Shown here: piece by piece, positions 1-5,972 of the stretch
How the letters are laid out: every line of letters starts with the position of its first letter
Position numbering within the stretch: the stretch's first letter is position 1
Source of the DNA: an uncultured Clostridia bacterium
Lineage (GTDB): Bacteria; Bacillota; Clostridia; TANB77; CAG-508
DNA length: 18,316 nucleotides
Direction of reading: 5' to 3'
Assembly (NCBI GenBank): GCA_934169535.1
Contig: CAKPOC010000018.1
Span: 1-18,316, forward strand
Program-made: the position numbers and the translations under genes
The notes under the pieces: generated by a model
The model's input: the letters and a program-made list of their open reading frames with translations, nothing else
What the model was told of the DNA's origin: nothing
Database searches by the model: none

Positions 1-1274
1 ATAAACTTACTACAATAGAGCTAAAAAAGGGAATAAATTTAAATTTAATAAACACCGAAAACAAATTTAAAACAAACTTAATCTCTGTATTTTTAACAAG
101 CGAATTGTCAAAAAGTACAATAACCAAAAAAGCACTAATTTTAGCAATATTAAAAAGAGGAAATAATACTTTAAAAACTCAAGAGAAAATAAATAAAAAA
201 CTTGAGGAACTATATGGTGCAACATTTGATTGTGGAATTGATAAAAATGGTGATAATCATATTTCTAAATTTTATATCGAAACAATTAACAATAGCTATA
301 CTTTAAATAATGAGGATATACTAAACGAAAGCCTTAATATGTTATTTGATATAGTATTTAATCCTGTTACAGAAAACGAGCAATTTAAGGAAGAATATTT
401 TTTAAGCGAAAAGGAAAATTTAAAACAAATAATTGAAGCAAGAAAAGACAACAAAAGGGTATATAGCACAACAAGATGTATTGAAGAAATGTACAAAGAT
501 GAACCATATGGTCTTTACAAGTATGGATATATAGAAGATTTAGAAAAAATAACAAATGAAGATTTATATAAAGAGTACAAAAATTTAATCAAAAACTCTC
601 AAATAGATATATTTGTATCAGGAAATTTCTGTGAAGAAAAAGTAAAAGAAACTGTTTTAGAAAGAGTAAAAGATCTAGACGGAAGACAGTATAATGTAGT
701 AAAATTACCAAACAAAATTGAAGATGAAAAAACTGTTATAGAAAGAACAAATGTAGCACAGGGAAATTTAAGCATAGGACTAAAAATAAATGAAATTTCA
801 CAAGACGAAAAAATAGCTTTAGCTGTGTATAATGCTGTTCTAGGTGGAGGTGCAAACTCAAAATTATTCCAAAATGTAAGAGAAAAGGCAAGCCTTGCAT
901 ATTCTGCGGGGGCGATGTATATAAAAAATAAAAACGCCATTATAATAAAATGTGGAATAGCGCCTGAAAACTATGAAAAAACCTTAAAAATTGTAAATTT
1001 ACAACTAGAGGATATGAAAAACGGAAACTTTACCAACAGCGATATAGAAAAAGCAACGCAATTAATAATTGCAAGTTACAAATCTATGCAAGATGAACAA
1101 GATTCTGAAATATCATATTATTTTGGAAAAACTTTAAACTGCGAAAAAATTTCAGTGGATGAATATATAGCAAAAATAAGTCAAGTTACTAAAAAGGATA
1201 TTGTAGATGTTGCTCAAAAAATAAAAATTAGCACAGTGTACTTTTTAACAAAGGAGGAAAATGCTAATGAATAA
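1..1274 (+). CDS. yfmF: M16 peptidase-like protein YfmF (5' partial)
   Basis: The reading frame is open from position 3 to the TAA at 1272-1274, giving about 423 visible residues. No ATG or GTG lies near the window edge, so the true start is upstream; the TTG at 105 is internal. The segment before it (KFKTNLISVFLTSEL) fits the beginning of the M16 fold. The protein has no HxxEH zinc motif, as expected for the non-catalytic member of a two-gene M16 pair. The glycine-rich stretch VLGGGANSKLFQNVREKASLAYS (split here as GGGANSKLF and REKASLAYS) is the typical second-domain signature of M16 proteins. The family is known in Bacillus as YmfF (database name YfmF), linked with YmfH to 5-aminopentanol modification of elongation factor P. 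It overlaps the next gene by 8 to 14 bp, suggesting translational coupling. The family call is secure; the EF-P role is by homology. Confidence 0.88.
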   Translation, partial: KLTTIELKKGINLNLINTENKFKTNLISVFLTSELSKSTITKKALILAILKRGNNTLKTQEKINKKLEELYGATFDCGIDKNGDNHISKFYIETINNSYTLNNEDILNESLNMLFDIVFNPVTENEQFKEEYFLSEKENLKQIIEARKDNKRVYSTTRCIEEMYKDEPYGLYKYGYIEDLEKITNEDLYKEYKNLIKNSQIDIFVSGNFCEEKVKETVLERVKDLDGRQYNVVKLPNKIEDEKTVIERTNVAQGNLSIGLKINEISQDEKIALAVYNAVLGGGANSKLFQNVREKASLAYSAGAMYIKNKNAIIIKCGIAPENYEKTLKIVNLQLEDMKNGNFTNSDIEKATQLIIASYKSMQDEQDSEISYYFGKTLNCEKISVDEYIAKISQVTKKDIVDVAQKIKISTVYFLTKEENANE

Positions 1275-2541
1275 AATAGAAAATAAAAAAATTAATGAAA
1301 AATGCTATACCAAAGTTTTACAAAATGGACTAACAGTAATGATAATTCCTAAAAAGGATATTCAAAAAAAGTATATAATTTGGGCTACTAAATTTGGATC
1401 TATTGATAATACTTTTATAGACCAAATAACTGGTAAAAAAATTACGGTACCAGATGGAATTGCACATTTTTTAGAACATAAAATGTTTGAACAAAAAAAT
1501 GGAGTAGATAGTTTATATAAACTTATGGCTTTGGGAATAGACGCAAATGCTTATACAACAAATGACCATACGGCATATTTATTTGAGTGTAGCGACCACT
1601 TTTATGAGGGTCTAGATGAACTTATGGACTATGTTCAAAATCCATATTATACAGACGAAAACGTAGAAAAGGAAAAGGGAATAATAGGCCAAGAAATACG
1701 AATGTATGAGGATGATCCATCTTGGAGGCTTTATATAAATACGATGGATTGCATGTACAAAAACAATCCTATAAAAATAGACATAGCAGGAACAGAAGAA
1801 TCAATTGCGCCAATAAACCCTAAAATGTTATATGATTGTTACAATAACTTTTATCATCCAAGTAATATGGTGCTTGTAGTAGTGGGCGACTTTGAACCAG
1901 AAAATTTATTAAAAGAAATAGAAAAAAGACTTTTGCCAAAACAAAAAAGAGGCGAAATACAAAGAATTTATCCAGAAGAACAAGAAGAGATAAATTTCAA
2001 GAAAAAAGAAGAATCAATGGATGTAAGTAAGCCGATATTTATGATAGGAATAAAAGTACCTAATGATAACGCAAAAGAACTAGTAAAAAAACACCTAGCA
2101 ATAGATATATTATTAAATATTTTAGTAGGAAAAAGTTCAAAGTTGTTTAACAAACTTTATCAAGAAGGATTGCTTTTAGATGAGCCTTATGGTGAATTTG
2201 AATTTTCAAAAGAATATGCTCATATTTTAATTTCAGCTCAATCTAAAAATCCACAAAAGGTAAACGAATATTTTTGGAACGAAGTACAAAATTTAAAAGA
2301 AAATGGAATAGATTCTGAAACATTCAAAAGAATTAAAAAGAAAATATATGGAAGCTATGTTACAGAATATAATGATGTTTCTAGCGTTGGAAGAATGTTT
2401 GCATCAGATTTTGTCAAAGGAATTAATAGCTTTGATTATATAAATGAGTTTGAAAAGATTGACGAAGAATACACAAAAATGATTTTAGACAAATTATTTG
2501 TAGAGGAAAAAAGTGTGATTTCTGTCGTAAACCCATTCTAA
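1267..2541 (+). CDS. yfmH: M16 zinc peptidase YfmH
   Basis: This is the catalytic-type partner of the preceding gene. The inverted zinc motif HFLEH lies at about residues 67-71, followed by KMFE. About 75 residues on, the segment EKEKGIIGQEIRMYEDD supplies the third zinc-ligand glutamate region. The length, about 424 residues, is normal for the family. Two ATG codons are possible, at 1261 and 1267. The ribosome binding site AAGGAGG at 1251-1257 is only 3 nt from the first but 9 nt from the second, so 1267 is chosen. The start overlaps the end of yfmF, so the two are one transcription unit. By homology to B. subtilis YmfH it belongs to the EF-P 5-aminopentanol modification set; its substrate is not evident from the sequence. 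Confidence 0.9.
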   Translation: MNKIENKKINEKCYTKVLQNGLTVMIIPKKDIQKKYIIWATKFGSIDNTFIDQITGKKITVPDGIAHFLEHKMFEQKNGVDSLYKLMALGIDANAYTTNDHTAYLFECSDHFYEGLDELMDYVQNPYYTDENVEKEKGIIGQEIRMYEDDPSWRLYINTMDCMYKNNPIKIDIAGTEESIAPINPKMLYDCYNNFYHPSNMVLVVVGDFEPENLLKEIEKRLLPKQKRGEIQRIYPEEQEEINFKKKEESMDVSKPIFMIGIKVPNDNAKELVKKHLAIDILLNILVGKSSKLFNKLYQEGLLLDEPYGEFEFSKEYAHILISAQSKNPQKVNEYFWNEVQNLKENGIDSETFKRIKKKIYGSYVTEYNDVSSVGRMFASDFVKGINSFDYINEFEKIDEEYTKMILDKLFVEEKSVISVVNPF

Positions 2542-2567
2542 ACTAACTTAATAAAGACAATATTTTT

Positions 2568-2574
2568 TGTCGAA
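2568..2574 (+). promoter_or_regulatory. candidate Spo0A box 1
   Basis: TGTCGAA sits within TTTGTCGAAAA (2566-2576), which agrees with the extended Spo0A-box consensus TTTGTCGAAAA and the core TGNCGAA. It lies in the intergenic region upstream of a Spo0E-like gene. It also overlaps the outer edge of the long inverted repeat that starts at 2575. The core motif occurs by chance in coding sequence here too (for example at 5734 and 11081), so the position and the extended match carry the weight. Confidence 0.45.
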
Positions 2575-2638
2575 AAAATTTGCTTTTATACCGAAAACAT
2601 AGTAAATTGAAGTTTTCAGCAGTATAAAAGCAAATTTT
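2575..2638. repeat. long inverted repeat, possible terminator or structured RNA
   Basis: A perfect 17-bp outer stem pairs AAAATTTGCTTTTATAC (2575-2591) with GTATAAAAGCAAATTTT (2622-2638). An inner 6-bp stem pairs GAAAAC (2593-2598) with GTTTTC (2612-2617) around a 13-nt loop. An internal bulge (1 nt against 4 nt) separates the two stems. It lies 33 bp after yfmH and could end that operon in either direction. However, it is AU-rich, and its 3' end is ATTTTGG rather than a long U run. It could also be a remnant of a small repeat element; no flanking target duplication is evident. Confidence 0.6.
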
Positions 2639-2673
2639 GGTATACGAAAACAAACTTATTGATTTGAAAATTA

Positions 2674-2702
2674 TTGACGAAAAATACACAATATGATATT
2701 GT
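2674..2702 (+). promoter_or_regulatory. candidate promoter of the spo0E-like gene with overlapping Spo0A box 2
   Basis: TTGACG (2674-2679) is one base off the -35 consensus. It is followed after 17 bp by TATTGT (2697-2702), a weak -10. A second TGNCGAA motif, TGACGAA (2675-2681), overlaps the -35. In Bacillus, Spo0A-activated sigma-A promoters carry a 0A box overlapping the -35 in this way. The -10 is poor and the assignment is tentative. Confidence 0.35.
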
Positions 2703-2742
2703 TATCTTGCTAAAACAAAAAAGGGAGGATTATTTGTAAAAA

Positions 2743-2901
2743 ATGCAAATAAGAAAAGATATGTTAGATAAAAAAATATGTGAATTAAGAAAAAAATTAA
2801 ACGAAAGCATAGTATCTGGAGAGGATTATTCAGTAACATATAAACTAAGTGTTGAGCTAGATAAACTTATTGCACAATATTATAGAGAAAGCAATGTATA
2901 A
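2743..2901 (+). CDS. Spo0E-like aspartyl-phosphate phosphatase
   Basis: This is a 52-residue protein, too short for many gene finders. It starts at ATG 2743 behind GGGAGGA (2723-2729), a slightly long spacing of 13 nt, and ends at TAA 2899-2901. The family signature appears as LSVELDKLI (residues 35-43), matching the S-x-E-L-D-x-L-I motif of Spo0E proteins, followed by AQYY. The N-terminal half (residues 8-24) is the expected first helix of a two-helix hairpin. Spo0E family members dephosphorylate Spo0A~P, or related response regulators, and delay sporulation; this role is by homology. The gene stands alone between the yfmFH unit and the pilin genes. It has a candidate Spo0A-controlled promoter upstream, which would make a feedback loop. 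Confidence 0.8.
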   Translation: MQIRKDMLDKKICELRKKLNESIVSGEDYSVTYKLSVELDKLIAQYYRESNV

Positions 2902-2937
2902 ATTATTGTAAACCAACCACAAATTTGCACAAAAATA

Positions 2938-2966
2938 TTGACTTATTTTTCGATATTATTTATAAT
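2938..2966 (+). promoter_or_regulatory. sigma-A promoter of the first pilin gene
   Basis: TTGACT (2938-2943), a 17-bp spacer and a perfect TATAAT (2961-2966). Transcription would start near 2973, giving a leader of about 19 nt before the GTG at 2992. The spacer holds TTCGATA (2949-2955), which on the other strand reads TATCGAA, one mismatch from a Spo0A box. Confidence 0.7.
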
Positions 2967-2991
2967 TAGTGTTGAAAAGTAGGTGATTTTA

Positions 2992-3372
2992 GTGAATTTA
3001 AAAATAAACAAAAAACTTAAATTTGTGCTTAGCATAAGTTTATTAAGCATACTTATAATAAATTTTATGGTTCCATATGTAAATGCTGCTGCAGACATAA
3101 TAGATCCTGACAAAGTATTACAATATACAAATGTGGAAGCAAATGATAAAGTTCTAAAAACAGCAAACATTGTAATAGGAACAATCCAAGTAATAGGTAC
3201 CGTAATATCTGTTGCAGTAATTATGCTATTAGGTGTTAAATACATTATGGGAAGTGTAGAGGAAAGGGCTGACTACAAAAAAGCTTTTATTCCATATATA
3301 GTTGGCGTAATATTCATTTTTGCAACAACTACTGTTATAGTACCATTAATTTACAATATGGTTAATTCTTAA
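2992..3372 (+). CDS. VirB2/TrbC-like pilin, first copy
   Basis: A 126-residue exported membrane protein. GTG 2992 is taken as the start because AGGTGAT (2981-2987), a match to the anti-Shine-Dalgarno end, lies just upstream; an in-frame GTG at 2983 falls inside that site. A signal peptide of about 32 residues ends VPYVNA, before AADI. The mature part of about 94 residues has two hydrophobic helices (about residues 55-80 and 94-122) joined by the charged loop GVKYIMGSVEERADYKK. This is the layout of VirB2/TrbC pilins: signal sequence, helix, short cytoplasmic basic loop, helix. The loop closely matches that of the third copy (3906-4271). It is likely a pilin or channel subunit of the T4SS-like machine; the family call rests on topology and shared loop motif. 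Confidence 0.75.
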   Translation: MNLKINKKLKFVLSISLLSILIINFMVPYVNAAADIIDPDKVLQYTNVEANDKVLKTANIVIGTIQVIGTVISVAVIMLLGVKYIMGSVEERADYKKAFIPYIVGVIFIFATTTVIVPLIYNMVNS

Positions 3373-3389
3373 ACCTTAAAATATAATAG

Positions 3390-3418
3390 TTGAAAAAACG
3401 CAAAATGTATGGTATAAT
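3390..3418 (+). promoter_or_regulatory. promoter-like sequence of the second pilin gene
   Basis: TTGAAA (3390-3395), a 17-bp spacer and TATAAT (3413-3418), with TGG just before it forming an extended -10. The predicted start near 3425 would leave only about 11 nt before ATG 3436. The leader would then be very short and would begin inside the ribosome binding site (AAAGGAG, 3423-3429), which lowers confidence. Confidence 0.45.
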
Positions 3419-3435
3419 AGTAAAAGGAGTGAGTT

Positions 3436-3825
3436 ATGACAAAAAAAACACGAATTATATTTACAATAATTTCAATAATATTAATTCTTTTTGTAACAAT
3501 ACCTCGTGTACACGCAGTTGGAACTGTTGACGATGTAATATCTGATGCAGACAATTTTTTAAATTTAGGTGATAACACAGCAGGCAAAATAAGCGAAGAG
3601 AATATACTAAATACTTCACAGCTATTATATAATATATTAATGGTTATAGGTATTATAGTTGCAGTTACATGGGGAATTATTTTAGGAATAAAATTTGTAA
3701 CTGGAGCCCTAGGTGACAAAGCTGAAGTAAAACAACAATTAATTATATATGTTTTTGGGTGCATAGTTATATTTGGTGCAACAACAATTTGGAAACTTGT
3801 TGTAAATATAGCAAAGGATTTTTAA
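3436..3825 (+). CDS. VirB2/TrbC-like pilin, second (divergent) copy
   Basis: A 129-residue exported membrane protein starting at ATG 3436 behind AAAGGAG (3423-3429). The signal peptide of about 27 residues ends IPRVHA, before VGTV. Two hydrophobic helices (about residues 60-82 and 98-125) flank the loop GIKFVTGALGDKAEVKQQ. This aligns with the GIKYLIGSAEEKAEYKK loop of the third copy but is clearly diverged. It also has a longer, Asp/Asn-rich mature N-terminus of about 30 residues. It may be a minor pilin or a pilus-initiating subunit; that is inference. It sits 63 bp after the first pilin gene and 80 bp before the third, with a promoter-like sequence on each side. Confidence 0.7.
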   Translation: MTKKTRIIFTIISIILILFVTIPRVHAVGTVDDVISDADNFLNLGDNTAGKISEENILNTSQLLYNILMVIGIIVAVTWGIILGIKFVTGALGDKAEVKQQLIIYVFGCIVIFGATTIWKLVVNIAKDF

Positions 3826-3844
3826 ATAAGTTATTATTATTATC

Positions 3845-3873
3845 TTGCATAAAAGTAAGAAAAATTATATAAT
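3845..3873 (+). promoter_or_regulatory. sigma-A promoter of the third pilin gene
   Basis: TTGCAT (3845-3850), a 17-bp spacer and a perfect TATAAT (3868-3873). Initiation near 3880 would give a leader of about 26 nt containing the ribosome binding site GAGAGGAGA (3891-3899). Confidence 0.6.
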
Positions 3874-3905
3874 AAAAAACAAAGAAAAAAGAGAGGAGAA
3901 ATAAT

Positions 3906-4271
3906 ATGAAGAAAACAGCTAAAATATTATCAATAGTATTACTAGCAGTAATGATGGTTGCTTTTATGGCTACAATGGTAAACGCAGCTCCAGATACTGT
4001 AATTAGTGGATTACAAAGCCCTGATTATGGAAATGAAGGAGAAATAACAACTTTAGGACAAAAAGTAGTTGGAATAATCCAAATAGTAGGCGTTGTTATA
4101 GCAGTTGTTGTTATATTAGTAATTGGTATAAAATATTTAATTGGTAGTGCTGAAGAAAAAGCAGAATACAAAAAGACTATGATACCTTACTTAGTAGGTG
4201 CAGTACTTGTATTTGCTGGTGCTACAATAGTAAATGTAGTATACAATGTAGTTACAGGATTAAACAGTTAA
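3906..4271 (+). CDS. VirB2/TrbC-like pilin, third copy (likely major pilin)
   Basis: A 121-residue protein from ATG 3906 behind GAGGAGA. The signal peptide of about 27 residues ends MATMVNA, before APDT, leaving a mature product of about 94 residues. It has two hydrophobic helices (about residues 53-78 and 93-117). They are joined by GIKYLIGSAEEKAEYKK, the basic cytoplasmic loop shared with the other two copies. It has its own consensus promoter, a good ribosome binding site and an intrinsic terminator right after it. It can therefore be made as a short monocistronic message, which fits an abundant structural subunit. The VirB2/TrbC call rests on size, signal peptide and two-helix topology. 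That it is the major pilin is inferred from expression signals only. Confidence 0.78.
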   Translation: MKKTAKILSIVLLAVMMVAFMATMVNAAPDTVISGLQSPDYGNEGEITTLGQKVVGIIQIVGVVIAVVVILVIGIKYLIGSAEEKAEYKKTMIPYLVGAVLVFAGATIVNVVYNVVTGLNS

Positions 4272-4306
4272 TTACATATACATTGCAAAAAAATTACAAA
4301 AAAGTT

Positions 4307-4332
4307 AAAAGTGCATAAAATGCACTTTTTTT
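4307..4332 (+). terminator. intrinsic terminator after the pilin array
   Basis: A perfect 10-bp stem pairs AAAAGTGCAT (4307-4316) with ATGCACTTTT (4320-4329), around a 3-nt loop and ending in a run of seven T (4326-4332). It begins 35 bp after the third pilin stop codon. Confidence 0.85.
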
Positions 4333-4342
4333 GTGCTTTTTA

Positions 4343-4372
4343 GTTACATTTTAAGCTATTATATGTTATAAT
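4343..4372 (+). promoter_or_regulatory. extended -10 promoter of the T4SS machinery operon
   Basis: A perfect TATAAT (4367-4372) is preceded by TGT, making an extended -10. The best -35 is GTTACA (4343-4348) at 18 bp, four of six consensus bases. It lies between the terminator and the PrgI gene, so the machinery genes can be transcribed separately from the pilins. Confidence 0.5.
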
Positions 4373-4411
4373 TATAAATGGAATAAAATAAATTAAACGT
4401 AAGAAGGGAGA

Positions 4412-4804
4412 ATGTATAAATTTTATTTATACATAACTACAAAAATGGGAACTTATAATGTACCTAGAAATGTAAAAGGTGAAGGAAGAATTTTATTTAT
4501 ATTTACACCAAAAAGTTTGCTATATTCAGTTATAGGAGCTGCAGTTGGTTTGATTTTCTATTTTCTATTTTCAATATTAAAACTTACTATTTTAGGAATT
4601 ATTATGGTGTTATTATTTGCATTTATAGGTTTTGCAATAGGAACATTTAAAGTACCTAATATTGGATTATTTAAATCAAGCAAGGTTGTTGCTGGAGAAA
4701 ATATAGATGATGTAATAAAAAGGGCAATAATGTTTAAAAGAAAAGCAAACAAAATTTACATCTATGATGATAAGGAAAGAGAGGTAAATACAAATGACAA
4801 ATAA
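4412..4804 (+). CDS. PrgI-family (VirB3-like) inner-membrane protein
   Basis: A small protein of up to 130 residues with the PrgI-family opening TYNVPRNVKGEGRI, followed by FTPKSLLY and two membrane helices (about residues 37-54 and 58-78). A hydrophilic C-terminal tail is rich in Lys and Glu. PrgI proteins are the Gram-positive counterparts of VirB3 and are typically encoded just before VirB4, as here. The start is uncertain. ATG 4412 is only 1 nt after the GGGAG at 4406-4410. ATG 4445 would give a product beginning MGTYNVPRN, the usual family length, but has no clear ribosome binding site. The gene ends inside the next one (11-bp overlap), which indicates an operon. Confidence 0.75.
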   Translation: MYKFYLYITTKMGTYNVPRNVKGEGRILFIFTPKSLLYSVIGAAVGLIFYFLFSILKLTILGIIMVLLFAFIGFAIGTFKVPNIGLFKSSKVVAGENIDDVIKRAIMFKRKANKIYIYDDKEREVNTNDK

Positions 4805-5972
4805 TGCTACAGGTGCACTTACAATAATTTTATACATAATGCTTGCAATAATGTTTTGCTTGCTTATAATTTTAGCGTTTGTTTATATCAACATGAAAAT
4901 GAAAACAAAGCAAAGCAATGATGAGCAAATAGATATAAAAAAACAAGAGGATACTAAAAAAACTAAAATTAAAAATTTTACAATAAGTTCAGTATTTGAT
5001 TTTATGGAATTTGATAAAATTGAAGATAACATGATTATCCAAAAAAACGGAAACAGATATGTCATGGTTATAGAATGCCAAGGTATAAATTATGACTTAA
5101 TGTCACAAGCAGAAAAAGTTTCAGTAGAAGAAGGATTTGTTCAATTTTTAAACAGCTTAAACCACCCAGTTCAAATATACACACAAACAAGAAAAATAAA
5201 CTTAGAAGGCAGCATAAACACATATAAAGAAGAAGTAAACAAAGTAGAACAACAATTCCAAAGAGCTCAGTATAAATATAAAAAAGCAATGGAAAATCCA
5301 AATACTACGCAAACTCAACTAAAACAAGCTTTATATGAATACACAAGAGCTAAAAACTTATATGAATATGGAAAAGACATAATTTACAATACAGAAAGAA
5401 TGAGCTTAAACAAAAACATATTAAACAAAAAGTACTATGTAATTTTATCATATTTTTCAGAAGAAGCTGGAAATGAAAATCTAGCAAAAGAAGAAATTAG
5501 AGAAATGGCATTTTCAGAGCTATACACAAGGGCACAAGCAGTTATAAGAGCTCTTGGAGTTTCAGGAGTTATTGGAAAAGTAATGTCATCAACAGAACTT
5601 GCTGACTTACTATATGTTGCATATAACAGAGAAGACTCAGAAACTTATGGAGTAGATAAAGCAATAAGAGCAGGCTATAATGAGCTTTATACAACAGGCC
5701 AAGACTTTATGGAAAAGAAGATGAAATTACTAGATGACGAAATTGAAAAAGACGCAATGAAACTTGCAAACCAAAAAGTAATGGAAGTACAAAGCGAAAA
5801 ACAAAAAGAATATGACAACAAAGAAGAAACAAAAGAAGACATTATAAATAATTTAGCACAATTAATTATTGAAGAAAATGAAGGAATGCTTGGAAGCGAA
5901 GTAGCAGAAAAAGCAAAAGATAAAGTTAGAAAGGAGAGAACAAAGAATGGCAAGAAAAAACAAGATAAATGA
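4794..5972 (+). CDS. stand-alone TraC/VirB4 N-terminal-like protein, membrane anchored
   Basis: A 392-residue protein starting at ATG 4794 behind GAGG (4781-4784). One N-terminal membrane helix (about residues 8-33) is followed by a Lys-rich linker. A compact domain follows at about residues 61-137, including SVFDFMEFDKIEDNMIIQ, ECQGINYDLMS and FLNSLNHPVQIYTQTR. This pattern resembles the N-terminal beta-rich part of TraC/VirB4-type proteins (the FLNSL..P.QI..Q.R segment). No Walker A or B motif is present. Residues about 138-200 and 300-392 are strongly charged helices, likely coiled coil. The adjacent gene encodes a complete VirB4, so this is probably a partner that docks the motor to the membrane rather than half of a broken gene. 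Its end overlaps the VirB4 start by 26 bp. The domain resemblance is by eye. Confidence 0.55.
   Translation: MTNNATGALTIILYIMLAIMFCLLIILAFVYINMKMKTKQSNDEQIDIKKQEDTKKTKIKNFTISSVFDFMEFDKIEDNMIIQKNGNRYVMVIECQGINYDLMSQAEKVSVEEGFVQFLNSLNHPVQIYTQTRKINLEGSINTYKEEVNKVEQQFQRAQYKYKKAMENPNTTQTQLKQALYEYTRAKNLYEYGKDIIYNTERMSLNKNILNKKYYVILSYFSEEAGNENLAKEEIREMAFSELYTRAQAVIRALGVSGVIGKVMSSTELADLLYVAYNREDSETYGVDKAIRAGYNELYTTGQDFMEKKMKLLDDEIEKDAMKLANQKVMEVQSEKQKEYDNKEETKEDIINNLAQLIIEENEGMLGSEVAEKAKDKVRKERTKNGKKKQDK

Noticed and set aside
105..107. TTG 105 as the start of the first gene
   Set aside because: The frame stays open upstream to the window edge and encodes family-like sequence there; there is no ribosome binding site at 105.
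4794..5972. A frameshifted N-terminal half of VirB4
   Set aside because: The downstream VirB4 already has its own N-terminal domain, a ribosome binding site and normal length, and the upstream protein has a distinct membrane anchor and coiled coils.
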